A stretch of 64,000 bases of DNA from Corallococcus coralloides DSM 2259 (GTDB taxonomy: Bacteria; Myxococcota; Myxococcia; Myxococcales; Myxococcaceae), in NCBI RefSeq assembly GCF_000255295.1, contig NC_017030.1, positions 1,364,001 through 1,428,000 on the forward strand, read 5' to 3'. A program made the translations under genes and the position numbers. Numbering within the stretch: the first letter of the stretch is position 1; each line of letters starts with the position of its first letter. The notes under the pieces were generated by a model that did not search any database, was not told where the DNA came from, and saw only the letters and a program-made list of their open reading frames with translations. Positions 13,001 to 20,709 of this stretch are shown in pieces.

Positions 13001-13708
13001 GAGCTTCACCGACACGCGCGTCTGGTCCGGGCGCGGCAGGTTGTAGCGGTCCTCCTTGGATGCCAGCTGCCCGTTCACCCACAGGCGGTAGCCGCCAGAG
13101 GTGCCCAGGGCCAGCGGCACGCGCGTGTCCTGGGGCACCTCCAGCCAGGTGAGCGCGTACGCCACGGACTCCTTGTTGGGGCGCACGGCGGTGGCCAGGT
13201 CCACGTAGCCGTCCGCGGACGTGACGGACAGCTTGCGCCAGGTGGCCTCGTGGCCCTTGGCGCCGGGGTAGCGCGCGGTGAGGTCCAGGTTGGCGGCCTC
13301 CGGACCGAAGTCCGTGTCGCAGCCGGCCTTGCCCTCGTTCTCGAAGCCGCCCACGACGTAGTAGTCGTTGACGAAGCCCAGCCACTGGCGGACCTCGTTG
13401 GCGCGCACCATGCGGCCGCGCGAGCGCTCCGCGTCCATGAGCAGCAGCTGCGCGGTGGTGCGCGTGTTCACGTCCGACGTGCGGCGCGACGCAATCTGCT
13501 GGTAGGTGCTCACCAGCGGGGTGAGGTCCTCCACGTCATCCACCAGCGCGTGCATGCGCAGGAGCGCGGCGCCGCCGCGTGGCGAGTTGGCGGCCTTGAC
13601 GGCCTCGGCCGCGTACTCGCGGGCCCGGTCGTCCGCGTTCGGCTTCGCGAGCCCCAGCACGGGGCAGGTGAGCACGACAAGTGCGGCCAGCGATGTGAAA
13701 CGCGACAT
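10046..13708 (-). CDS. Secreted TPR / DUF3857 / transglutaminase-like protein
   Basis: 1220 aa with a signal peptide (LAALVVLTCPVLGLA). The first about 250 residues include a beta domain with a carbohydrate-binding look (GYRLWVNGQ, NRVLVKVCQESG). TPR-like helices fill roughly residues 260-600. A DUF3857 region follows (YVRVQKSGL, then DTLELTYRLDD). A transglutaminase-like core carries RRFGDCKDKAS with Cys906, FNHAIAYV and LYLDGTAEF as a Cys-His-Asp set. A C-terminal beta region ends the protein. The likely location is the periplasm or cell surface; the substrate is unknown. A good GAGGAG Shine-Dalgarno precedes the ATG at 13708. It is a domain-permuted relative of the protein at 2-4093. Confidence 0.88.
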   Translation of the reverse strand: MSRFTSLAALVVLTCPVLGLAKPNADDRAREYAAEAVKAANSPRGGAALLRMHALVDDVEDLTPLVSTYQQIASRRTSDVNTRTTAQLLLMDAERSRGRMVRANEVRQWLGFVNDYYVVGGFENEGKAGCDTDFGPEAANLDLTARYPGAKGHEATWRKLSVTSADGYVDLATAVRPNKESVAYALTWLEVPQDTRVPLALGTSGGYRLWVNGQLASKEDRYNLPRPDQTRVSVKLKKGLNRVLVKVCQESGPLGFYLRSETASARASLPAKAPALERMPAPAPQPLPTLTSSLRALVEKNPDDAALRGDYAQVLSFFRAYDEREHTASAEAALAAENAPNDARLQVLAANTQTDDLNERRRFLEASVKADPTYAPARLALADHEMDRGHPERVQPLLAPLMEVEDGRNVPGARLLLARAAEALGERARAHALIEEAFRQQPRVPRVVRVAAAASRQLGRAQEAMDRMRVVLALRYDDSNTRRQLASMLADAGKVDAAEREYAKLTDLNPFDNGSRVRLAELKAANGAVEEATALFTEAKALSPDEPEVYEREGRALLAAGQREPALAAFEKSLQLRPQNPGLKEALRTLKGESETAGTQYLVDAKPLSKEAEGYVHEDALYLVDNTYVRVQKSGLSSRMLQMVVRVYNQRGVDAFRSIPVTYSPDRQEVRVLRARVTKPDGSVVDSYGDADRNINEPWTGMYYDARARILSFPSLAAGDTLELTYRLDDTAQDNLLSDYWGDVESVQGVYPKVRFQYVVDMPKERPLYWNKSRLAGVDQQQESPESGRTVYRFGAKHVSKVVPEPGMPGWAEVAQNLHISTYKTWDQVGHYWWGLVRDQLQPNAELKTTVDQVLTGVDRKDQLAVVRAIYSFVVTNTRYVALEFGIHGFKPYRVDRVLARRFGDCKDKASLIHSMLKVAGVDSRLVLLRMRNLGALDAEPASLAAFNHAIAYVPKFDLYLDGTAEFHGAKELPSADRVANVLVVDPNGTSNFLTTPEAKAEDNKTTLAMDVALRPDGGADVKGQSSVSGQSAPDYRRAYRPESTRKSTFERAWAQSFPGLTVREVKLSDTTRLDDDVTLDFNMGIPRYAEVLPGGSLRFLPFGTGRTYQQAYASLAERRFDLVMQSPWVNTFKLRYTLPGGYTVAEMPQAVEETTKFGRVKLSYRVENGALVADGEVALSVARIKADEYPQFREFLGRVDRAFGRRILLQGPGQKTASR

Positions 13709-13891
13709 CCGTTCTCCTCGAAGTTCGACGGCGCCCGGGGGCAGGCAGGGGGCGATGACGCCAGTGAACAGGCGGACCCGTCACGGCCTTCCCCTGCATG
13801 CGGCCCCGGACGGCGGGCAGGCAACCAATCCGCGCCCCACTCTATGCCGGACCCGTGTGGGGCGGGGTGGGCCCGTGAAGGCCAGGGCACG

Positions 13892-13950
13892 AAAACGCAC
13901 AGGGCCGGCGCGGGCTTGGATGCCCGTGCCGGCCCCGGTGTGGGTGCGTT
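13892..13950 (-). terminator. Intrinsic terminator of the chitinase gene
   Basis: A long nested hairpin lies just downstream of the chitinase stop on the minus strand. The inner 14-bp arms (13902-13915 and 13922-13935) have one G-T wobble, and the outer arms are AACGCAC / GTGCGTT (13894-13900 and 13944-13950). The minus-strand 3' side continues into TTTTC. This is the expected form of a strong rho-independent terminator. Confidence 0.75.
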
Positions 13951-13967
13951 CCCCCGAAGGGGAGGCG

Positions 13968-16007
13968 TCAGTGGAGCTTGGTGTGGAGCGCGTTGACGAG
14001 GCTGCCGTCATCGCCGCTCAGCTCCCAGAACATCGCGCCGCCCAGGCCCTTGGACAGGATGTAGTCCGACTTGGCGTTGATGCTCTGCACGTCGTCGTAG
14101 GCCACCCAGATCTTCGTGGACGGGCTGTAGACGTAGGCCTGCTTGCTCTCCGGGTGGAAGAACTTCGTGTAGCCGGAGCCCGCGCGCTCGTAGTTGGCCT
14201 TGAGGTCCTTGTAGTCGAACACGCCGGTGAGGCCGGACTGGCCGTCATCCCAGGTGCCCTTGGTGGGGACGCCGGACTGGAACAGGCCGTTGTTCACGTT
14301 GGGCACGTTGCCCCAGCCGCGGCCGTAGAAGGGCACGCCCACGACGATCTTGGAGGCGGGCACGCCCAGCTGGAGCATCTTGGCGATGGAGCCGTCCGTG
14401 TAGAAGCCGTCGTTGGCGCCCGGGTCACCCGTCACGCGGTCGAGCGCGGAGTGGAAGTTGACCGTGCTCTCGAAGGCGCCGTGGTAGTCGTAGGACATCA
14501 CGTTGATCCAATCGAGGATGCCGGCCAGCTTCACGGTCTCCTGCTTGTTGGCGAGCAGGTCCGGCGACGCGCCCGACGCGATGGTGAGCAGGTAGGGCTG
14601 GCCCGTCTGCGCCGTCACGGCGGCCAGCTGGGTGCGGAACTCCTGCATGAGCAGGGTGTAGTTCACCTTGTCCGCGGGGCTGCTGATGTTGTCCGGCAGG
14701 CCGCCGCCGGTGGGGTACTCCCAGTCCACGTCGATGCCGTCGAACACGCCCACGCCGTTGGCCGGGGTGACGCCGGGGAACTGGCCCTTCACGTACAGGT
14801 CCACGCAGGACTTCACGAACGCGGTGCGCGACGCGGCGGTGGCGGCCACCTGGGAGAAGTACTTGGACCAGGACCAGCCGCCAATGGAGATGAGCAGCTT
14901 GAGGTTCGGGTTCGTCTTCTTCAGTTCCTTGAACGCGCGGAAGTTGCCGCGCAGCGCGCCGGGGTCCCACTCGCCGGGGAAGCCGAAGCCCTTGTCGATG
15001 TCCGCGAACGAGTCCCCGAGGATGCACTTGCCGTCCGGGGAGATGTTGGAGAAGGCGTAGTTGATGTGCGTGAGCTTCGACGCAGGGACGTTGGAGACCT
15101 GGTAGTTGCGCGCGTAGATGCCCCACGCGGTGAAGTACCCGACGATGCGCTTGCCACCCGGAGGCGGAGGTGTCGTGGGCAGCTCCACCACGACGCTCAC
15201 GGTCTTGGTGCCCACGTTGCCCGCGGCGTCGTACGCCTTCACGGTGTACGTGTACGTGCCGTTCTGCGCGGACGTGGAGATGGCGCGCGTGAACGACGAC
15301 GCGGTGGCCACGAGCGTGCCGTTCTCCAGGATTTCAATCTTCGTCACGCCCACGTTGTCCGTGGCGCTGCCGGAGACGGTGAAGGAGCCCGCGGCGGTGA
15401 TGCGCGACGCGCTGGCGCTGGCGGTGACGACGGGGGCGGTGACGTCGCCGTTGGAGGGAATGGCGACGGTGACGGTGACGGTCTTCGAGCCCACGTTGCC
15501 GGCGGCGTCATAGGCCTTCACGGTGTACGTGTACGTGCCGTTCTGCCCGGAGCCGGAGAAGCTCCGCGTATAGGAGGACGCGGTGGCGACCAGCGCGCCG
15601 TTCTCCAGGATTTCAATCTTCGTCACGCCCACGTTGTCCGTGGCGCTGCCGGAGATGGTGATGGAGCCCGCGGCGGTGATGTTCGTGCTGCTGCTCGATG
15701 CGGTGACGACGGGCGCGGTGGTGTCGCCGCCGCCCGTCACGGGGCCCAGGTCCAGCCACAGCGCGGCCACGGCCGTTGGCGTCCAGTCCGCCTGGGACGT
15801 GTGGGCCTGACGGCACTGATAGACGCGGCCTTCGAATGTGACGCGCGTGCCCACGGAGTAGGCGACGCCTGCGGCCCACGCGGCATCCAGCGGTGCCTTC
15901 ATCACGCTGCCCGGACCTTCCGCTTCGGGCGCGAAGGACTCCTGACCACAACCGGCGACGGTCAGCGCGGACGCCACCAGGCCCACAATCCACTTGCTAC
16001 GACGCAT
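13968..16007 (-). CDS. Chitinase (GH18) lipoprotein with chitin-binding and Ig-like modules
   Basis: 679 aa. A lipoprotein signal ends in LTVAGC (Cys20), so the enzyme is probably anchored on the outer membrane. Residues about 41-87 resemble a CBM5/12 chitin-binding module (WAAGVAYSVGTRVTFEG, YQC, WTP). Two near-identical 93-residue Ig-like modules follow (about 97-282), then a GH18 barrel from about 286 with IGGWSWS and the catalytic DGIDVDWEYP, where Glu430 is the acid. It hydrolyses chitin to oligosaccharides. A GAGGAG Shine-Dalgarno sits before the ATG at 16007. It lies directly downstream of nagA and the SIS gene, giving a chitin-use cluster. Confidence 0.93.
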   Translation of the reverse strand: MRRSKWIVGLVASALTVAGCGQESFAPEAEGPGSVMKAPLDAAWAAGVAYSVGTRVTFEGRVYQCRQAHTSQADWTPTAVAALWLDLGPVTGGGDTTAPVVTASSSSTNITAAGSITISGSATDNVGVTKIEILENGALVATASSYTRSFSGSGQNGTYTYTVKAYDAAGNVGSKTVTVTVAIPSNGDVTAPVVTASASASRITAAGSFTVSGSATDNVGVTKIEILENGTLVATASSFTRAISTSAQNGTYTYTVKAYDAAGNVGTKTVSVVVELPTTPPPPGGKRIVGYFTAWGIYARNYQVSNVPASKLTHINYAFSNISPDGKCILGDSFADIDKGFGFPGEWDPGALRGNFRAFKELKKTNPNLKLLISIGGWSWSKYFSQVAATAASRTAFVKSCVDLYVKGQFPGVTPANGVGVFDGIDVDWEYPTGGGLPDNISSPADKVNYTLLMQEFRTQLAAVTAQTGQPYLLTIASGASPDLLANKQETVKLAGILDWINVMSYDYHGAFESTVNFHSALDRVTGDPGANDGFYTDGSIAKMLQLGVPASKIVVGVPFYGRGWGNVPNVNNGLFQSGVPTKGTWDDGQSGLTGVFDYKDLKANYERAGSGYTKFFHPESKQAYVYSPSTKIWVAYDDVQSINAKSDYILSKGLGGAMFWELSGDDGSLVNALHTKLH
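15162..15719 (-). repeat. Tandem duplicated Ig-like module inside the chitinase gene
   Basis: Two direct copies of 279 bp each (15441-15719 and 15162-15440) encode 93-residue modules beginning TAPVVTAS. At DNA level a 59-bp stretch is identical between the copies (15318-15376 and 15597-15655), showing a recent duplication or ongoing gene conversion. The modules probably act as spacers between the chitin-binding and catalytic domains. Confidence 0.85.
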
Positions 16008-16064
16008 TCGTGTTCTCCTCGCCTGCGGTACATGCGGAAGGAGTCACGCACCCATTTTTCCGGG

Positions 16065-17237
16065 TTAATGGCTGGCGTTGGATTTTGCCTGTCCGCCCAC
16101 CCATGTGCTGTGGACGGAAAGGTCCGGCTTCAACAGCACGAGGTCCGCGCGATGCCCGGTGGCGATGCGGCCCCGGTGGCCATGCAGTCCCATGAAGGTG
16201 GCGGGATGGAGCGAGGCCATGCGCAGCGCTTCCTCCAGCGGCACGTTGAGCACCTGGACGCAGTGACGCACCGCCGCCGTGAGGTCGATGTCCGCGCCCG
16301 CGAGCGTGCCGTCCTCCGTCTCCAGACGGCCGTGGCGGCGCAGGATGGTGCGTCCCTGGAGGGTGAAGGACGTGACGGGCGTGCCGACGGGCGGCATGGC
16401 GTCCGTGACGAGGAACACCTTGCCCGGCGGTTTGACCTTGAGGAGCAGGCGCAGGTTGTCCGCGTGCACGTGCACGCCGTCCGCGATGACGCCGCACCAC
16501 GCGTCGTCATGGGTGAGCGCGGCGACGACGGGGCCGGGCTGGCGGTTCATCACCGGAGGCATGGCGTTGAACAGGTGGGTGAAGCCGCGCACGCCGCATT
16601 GCAGGGCCTGGGTGGTGCGCTCGCTGGTGGCGGCGGTGTGGCCCGCGCTGAGCACGACGCCAGCGTTGGCGAGGCGGCGCAGGGTGGCATCGTCCACGCA
16701 CTCGGGAGCGAGCGTCATCAGCACGCGGCCTCCGTGCGCGGCGAAACGGCGGGGCAGGGCGGTGAGGTAGTCGAGGTCGCGAGGGTCGGGCGTGCGGATG
16801 AACGAAGGCACGTGGACGCCTGCGCGCTCGCGGCTGATGAAGGGGCCTTCCAGGTGGATGCCGAGCACACCGCTGTCAGGGTGCGCGGTGGCGGTGAGCG
16901 CGGCCTCGCAGGCTTCGCGCATGCGGGCGGCGTCGTCGGTGATGAACGTGGGGAGCAGGCCCGTGGTGCCGCACGTGCGCATGGCGGAGGCGATGGCGAG
17001 CGCGGCCTCCTCGGTGGGCGTGTCGTTGAAGAGCACGCCGCCCGCGCCGTTGACCTGCACGTCCACGAAGCCTGGGGCCAGGAGTGTGTCATCCGGCAGC
17101 GTGTGCACGGTGGCGCCGGTGGGGAGTCCGGCCTGGGGCACCACGGCGCGGACGGTGCCGTCCTCGATGACGACGGCGTGACCTTCGAGGAGCTGGTCCC
17201 CGGTGAAGACGCGGGCGCCCTGGAGGATGGTGGGCAT
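16065..17237 (-). CDS. nagA: N-acetylglucosamine-6-phosphate deacetylase
   Basis: 390 aa, usual length for NagA. It removes acetate from GlcNAc-6-phosphate in amino-sugar breakdown or recycling. Amidohydrolase motifs are in order: LAPGFVDVQVNGAGG near the N-terminus, GIHLEGPF, APECVDD, LSAGHTAA, THLFNAMPP, GVIADGVHVH and LVTDAMPP. The start ATG at 17237 overlaps the stop of the upstream SIS-domain gene as TGATG (one shared base), so translation is coupled. Its stop is 57 bp from the chitinase start. Substrate supply from the chitinase and product use by the SIS protein fit together. Confidence 0.95.
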   Translation of the reverse strand: MPTILQGARVFTGDQLLEGHAVVIEDGTVRAVVPQAGLPTGATVHTLPDDTLLAPGFVDVQVNGAGGVLFNDTPTEEAALAIASAMRTCGTTGLLPTFITDDAARMREACEAALTATAHPDSGVLGIHLEGPFISRERAGVHVPSFIRTPDPRDLDYLTALPRRFAAHGGRVLMTLAPECVDDATLRRLANAGVVLSAGHTAATSERTTQALQCGVRGFTHLFNAMPPVMNRQPGPVVAALTHDDAWCGVIADGVHVHADNLRLLLKVKPPGKVFLVTDAMPPVGTPVTSFTLQGRTILRRHGRLETEDGTLAGADIDLTAAVRHCVQVLNVPLEEALRMASLHPATFMGLHGHRGRIATGHRADLVLLKPDLSVHSTWVGGQAKSNASH

Positions 17238-18352
17238 CACACGGTCTCCGTGACCTTGCGCAGGTGCGCGGGCGCATCCGGGTTCAGGCCTCGCGCCGTC
17301 GCGAGCTGGTGCACCGCGAAGTAGAAGCTCTGCACCTGGCAGAGCGGAGCAATGGCCGCGGGAAGGTCCGGCAGCGTGGGCAGGGTTTGCGCGCCGGGGA
17401 CGGGCAGGGCGGTGTGGACGCTCGCGCCCAGCTCGACCATGCGCTGCACGACGTCGCGAGTGCCCTGCGCGGCGTTGTCCTCCTGCCCCAGCGCGAGCAC
17501 GGGGAAGCCCGGCCGTACCAGCCCGAGCGGGCCATGGAGGACCTCCGCGGTGCTGAAGGCTTCCGCGTGCAATCGGCAGGTCTCCTTGAGCTTGAGGGCC
17601 ATCTCCAGCGCGGCGCCCAGGCCGCTGCCCCGGCCGACGACATACAGGCTGCTCGCGTCCTTGAGCGTCGCGAGCGCCGGCCACCAGTCGAGCTTGCCCG
17701 CGGCCTCCAGCGCGTCCGGGAGCCGCCGGGCGGCGTCATGCAGCTCCGCGGAGTCCGACCAGTGCGCGACGAGCTGGAGGAAGGCGAGCCCGGAGAGCAG
17801 ATAGGACTTGGTGGCGGCGACGCTGTGTTCAGGGCCGGCGGACAGCGGAATGTGCACGTCGCACAGCGCGGTCAGCGGAGAGGCTTCGTCATTGATGAAG
17901 CCCAGCACGACGGCGCCTCCCGCGCGGGCGGCCTCGGTCATGCGCAGGAGGTCGGGGCTCTGGCCGGACTGGGACACGGCGATGAAGAGCGCGTCGCGCA
18001 GGTCCAGGGATCGCGTGTTGTAGACGGACGCGACGCTGGGGCCCAGGGATGCGACGGCGCGGCCCAGCGTGGTTTCGATGAGGTACTTGCCGTAGACGGC
18101 CGCATGGTCGGAGCTGCCTCGGGCGCAGGTGACGACGAAGCGGGGCGGCGTGCGGCGCAGGCGAGCGCCCAGGTAGGCGAAGGTGTCGCGGCAGCGTTCG
18201 AGCTGGCGGCGAGCGGCGGCCGGGGCCTCGGCGGCCTCGCGTGCGAGGGCGGGGAGGGAGGGATTCTTCGGGGTGGGGTCCACGCGCAGGGGGATAACAG
18301 CCTCTGGGGGTGGACGGGTGGAGGAAGGCGCCGGGCGTGATGCGTCCGACAT
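17237..18352 (-). CDS. SIS-domain sugar isomerase, probable glucosamine-6-phosphate deaminase
   Basis: 371 aa from the ATG at 18352. Two SIS (sugar isomerase) domains are visible: VTCARGSSDHAAVYGKYLIE, SQSGQSPDLL and GPEHSVAATKSY in the first, VVGRGSGLGAALEMALKLKE and STAEVLHGPLGLV in the second. This is the GlmS isomerase-half or AgaS/NagB-II type without a glutaminase domain. Such proteins deaminate glucosamine-6-phosphate to fructose-6-phosphate. Coupling to nagA supports that role. An upstream in-frame GTG (18430) would add 26 residues of Pro-rich sequence and is less likely. Strict substrate identity cannot be read from sequence alone. Confidence 0.88.
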   Translation of the reverse strand: MSDASRPAPSSTRPPPEAVIPLRVDPTPKNPSLPALAREAAEAPAAARRQLERCRDTFAYLGARLRRTPPRFVVTCARGSSDHAAVYGKYLIETTLGRAVASLGPSVASVYNTRSLDLRDALFIAVSQSGQSPDLLRMTEAARAGGAVVLGFINDEASPLTALCDVHIPLSAGPEHSVAATKSYLLSGLAFLQLVAHWSDSAELHDAARRLPDALEAAGKLDWWPALATLKDASSLYVVGRGSGLGAALEMALKLKETCRLHAEAFSTAEVLHGPLGLVRPGFPVLALGQEDNAAQGTRDVVQRMVELGASVHTALPVPGAQTLPTLPDLPAAIAPLCQVQSFYFAVHQLATARGLNPDAPAHLRKVTETV

Positions 18353-18507
18353 CCGGTGTGGCTGGGAGGGCTTGACGTCAGGTGGGACGTGGAGCGGGCA
18401 GGCACTCCGGCCGGTATCACCGGGGCTCACCGCGCTGACGACGGGAGGCGATACTGCTCTGTCCGCGCGCCTTGACGGTGCGGGAGGGGCGGAGGAGAGA
18501 GGACGTC

Positions 18508-18825
18508 ATGCTGAAGACCGCTCTGGGCCGTTTCCGCTTCGTCGCCTTCTGGGAAGGCCTGTCCTTCCTGGTGCTGCTGCTCATCGCCATGCCGCTGAAG
18601 TACGCGCTGAACATGCCCCTGGGCGTGCGCGTGGTGGGCATGGCGCACGGCCTGCTGTTCGTGGCGTACCTCTACACGCTGATGATGGCGGCCATTGAAT
18701 ACCGCTGGGGCGTGAAGCGGATCGCCGTGGCGTTCCTGGCCTCGCTCGTGCCGGGCGGGACGTTCTGGCTGGACGCGCAGTTGCGTGGTGAGGCGCTCGC
18801 GCTGGAGACGGCGAAGACGCGCTGA
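18508..18825 (+). CDS. DUF3817 small integral membrane protein
   Basis: 105 aa with three hydrophobic segments (FWEGLSFLVLLLIAMPLKY, GMAHGLLFVAYLYTLMMA, IAVAFLASLVPGGTFW). The order and the FRFVAFWEG / VGMAHG motifs match the DUF3817 membrane family. The function is unknown. A GGAGGAGAGAGG ribosome site precedes the ATG at 18508, favouring this start over an upstream GTG at 18472. It is transcribed divergently from the SIS/nagA/chitinase genes. Confidence 0.85.
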   Translation: MLKTALGRFRFVAFWEGLSFLVLLLIAMPLKYALNMPLGVRVVGMAHGLLFVAYLYTLMMAAIEYRWGVKRIAVAFLASLVPGGTFWLDAQLRGEALALETAKTR

Positions 18826-18826
18826 T

Positions 18827-18979
18827 TCACCACCTGTCGACCATGATCGGCAGCACGACCATCAGCATTCCCCAGAGGAACGGAGGGGTGTTGAGCACGA
18901 TGCCGATGACGGCGGGCACGACGACCCGGAGCGGTTGCTGGGAATGAAGGCGCCCGTCGCCACCAGGTGCTTCCGGCAC
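18827..18979 (-). other. Possible small membrane peptide or C-terminal remnant
   Basis: An open minus-strand frame ends at 18827 and encodes a C-terminus with one good hydrophobic segment (VVVPAVIGIVLNTPPFLWGM then LMVVLPIMVDRW). The nearest start is a GTG at 18979, giving 50 aa with a poor N-terminal half and no clear ribosome site. It overlaps nothing else and sits in the 299-bp gap between the DUF3817 and Uma2 genes. It could be a real small protein or the relic of a larger membrane gene. The rest of the gap shows nothing I recognise. Confidence 0.3.
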
Positions 18980-19124
18980 GAGCGTTGCCAGGAACGGGGC
19001 CAGGTGTGGAGGTCATTCGCCGCGAAGCATGGACGGCGGTCTGAGAATTCCCTGGCGCGTTGCTTGCTCAAGGCCCGCGCGGGGGCAATTGACCCAAGAG
19101 CCTGCCCGACGCAGGCTGAGGGTC

Positions 19125-19940
19125 ATGGGACGTCATACCGACAAGGTTGGAGACGCCTTCCCCCGGGCGCCTTCGCAGGAAGAGTGGGAGCGGATGGGGC
19201 AGGAGGAGCGGGACCGGGTGGTGGCAACACTGCCGGGTGAGGTGACGTACGAAGAGATGGCGATGCCCGAGGGGGATGACCATCAGGAGCCCAAGGCGCT
19301 CGCACGCGAGGCGCTCCGGGGCTACTTCAAGCGTCGTGGACGCAGGGCTTACGTAGGCTCGGAATTGCCCGTGTATTACCCGGCGGAGCGACGATTCGCG
19401 CCGGACCTGTTGGTCGTGCTGGATGTGGAGAACCACCGCCGGAAGAAGTGGTTTGTCAGTCACGAGGGGCACGGGCTCGACTGGGTGATGGAGATCCACG
19501 TTGGGGGCGATCGGAAGAAGGATGCCGAGTACAACGTGAGCCGGTATGCCCGTCTGGGAATCCCCGAGTACTTCATCTTCGATGGGGGACGGCTCGCGTT
19601 GGAGGGCTACCGACTGGCGACACCGGATGCGCGTGTCTACACGCGTATGGAGTCCCGGAACGGTCGCTTCACCTCTGAGGTGCTGGGCCTCGACCTCCAG
19701 GTCGAAGGCGAGGACGTGCGTTTCTGGGCAGGCAACGCGCCGTTGCTGGTCTCCGAGGAGTTCATTGAACGTCTGGAAGATCAGACGATGACTCTGCAAC
19801 GCCGTGCCCAGGAAGAATCCCGGCGAGCGGACGAAGAATCCCGGCGCGCGGACGAGGAGGCTCGACGCGCGAATGAGGCCGAACGCCGCTTCAAGGAACT
19901 CGAAGCCGAGCTCGCCCGGCTCAAGAAGTCCCAGGGCTGA
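19125..19940 (+). CDS. Uma2-family (DUF820) putative nuclease-fold protein with coiled-coil tail
   Basis: 271 aa. The central part has the Uma2 PD-(D/E)XK-like pattern: GSELPVYY, RFAPDLLVVLDV (Asp), WVMEIHVGGDRKKD (Glu...Lys) and YARLGIPEYFIFD. Uma2 proteins are predicted restriction-endonuclease-like enzymes with no established role. The C-terminus (about 225-271) is a charged coiled coil built from repeated ESRRADE-type heptads. A GAGGG precedes the ATG at 19125. Base use here is visibly less GC-extreme than in the neighbours. There is no methylase or toxin partner nearby, so I do not call a restriction system. Confidence 0.85.
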   Translation: MGRHTDKVGDAFPRAPSQEEWERMGQEERDRVVATLPGEVTYEEMAMPEGDDHQEPKALAREALRGYFKRRGRRAYVGSELPVYYPAERRFAPDLLVVLDVENHRRKKWFVSHEGHGLDWVMEIHVGGDRKKDAEYNVSRYARLGIPEYFIFDGGRLALEGYRLATPDARVYTRMESRNGRFTSEVLGLDLQVEGEDVRFWAGNAPLLVSEEFIERLEDQTMTLQRRAQEESRRADEESRRADEEARRANEAERRFKELEAELARLKKSQG

Positions 19941-19950
19941 ATCACAGCCA

Positions 19951-20652
19951 TCAGGCGAGGGTGAACGCCCTCGCCAACGTCAGCACCTCCACGCGCGTGG
20001 CCCCCGCGTTCCGCAGCGCGACCGCGGCGGCCCGCGCGGTGGACCCCGTGGTGAACACGTCATCCAGGAGCAGCACCTCCTGCCCCTTCACCGCCCGCGA
20101 CGCCACGAACGCTCCGGCCACGTTGCCCGCGCGCTCCGCTTCGCTCAGCCCCACCTGTCGGCGCGTCTCCCGCGTGCGCGTAAGCCACCCCACCGGCGCC
20201 GTCCGCCCCGTGGCCTTCGCCAGCTCTCCCGCGAGCAGGTGCGCCTGGTCGTACTGCCGCTTCCGGAAGCGCCGCACGTGCAGCGGCAACGCCACCACGC
20301 ATCCGGGCGCGGTCTTCAGGAACCGCCGTGCCTCGTCCGCGAGCAGCGCCCCCAATGGCGCCGCCAGGTCCGGGTGGTCCTCGTACTTGAACCGGTGGAT
20401 GGCCCGCGCCACCGGCCCCTCGTGCGCGAAGGGCGCCCAGGCCCGGCTGAACGGCGGCGGCACCGTCTGGCAACGGGGACAGGTGTTCCCCGGGAACGTG
20501 CCGGGCTCCGCGCACGTCCGGCAACACACCGGCGGCAGCCGCTCCAACGCCGTGTCACACGGCTCGCAGAACAGCGCGCCCACGCCCGGCAGCACCTTCG
20601 CGCAGGCCAGACACATGGGCGGATAAATCAAATCCAACAGGGCCTTCCACAT
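19951..20652 (-). CDS. comF: ComF-family phosphoribosyltransferase-like protein
   Basis: 233 aa. The N-terminal zinc-ribbon-like part has four CxxC pairs (CLAC, CEPC, CCRTC, CPRC). A phosphoribosyltransferase fold follows, with the PRPP motif VLLLDDVFTTGST near residue 190. ComF/GntX proteins are tied to DNA uptake or nucleotide salvage; the exact reaction is not known. I chose the ATG at 20652 over the adjacent GTG at 20655 because the GAGG is better spaced. It is convergent with the Uma2 gene, 10 bp apart. The next upstream gene on the same strand is the RtcB-like ligase. Confidence 0.88.
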   Translation of the reverse strand: MWKALLDLIYPPMCLACAKVLPGVGALFCEPCDTALERLPPVCCRTCAEPGTFPGNTCPRCQTVPPPFSRAWAPFAHEGPVARAIHRFKYEDHPDLAAPLGALLADEARRFLKTAPGCVVALPLHVRRFRKRQYDQAHLLAGELAKATGRTAPVGWLTRTRETRRQVGLSEAERAGNVAGAFVASRAVKGQEVLLLDDVFTTGSTARAAAVALRNAGATRVEVLTLARAFTLA

Positions 20653-20709
20653 CACCGGGCCTCACAGGGGCAGCGCATCTTCACGCCCCTCGTGCGAGCC
20701 CCGTGCCGC

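Noticed and set aside
8999-13996. A 1665-codon open plus-strand frame opposite the large TPR/transglutaminase gene
   Set aside because: It is antisense to a coherent signal-peptide-bearing protein, is Arg/Gly/His-rich with no domain, and results from GC-rich codon bias.
13506-17324. A 1272-codon plus-strand frame across the chitinase and nagA region
   Set aside because: Antisense shadow of the chitinase and nagA genes, low complexity, no ribosome site.
19125-19940. Uma2 protein as part of a restriction-modification or defence system
   Set aside because: No methyltransferase, helicase or other defence gene is nearby; Uma2 proteins are widespread and of unknown role.
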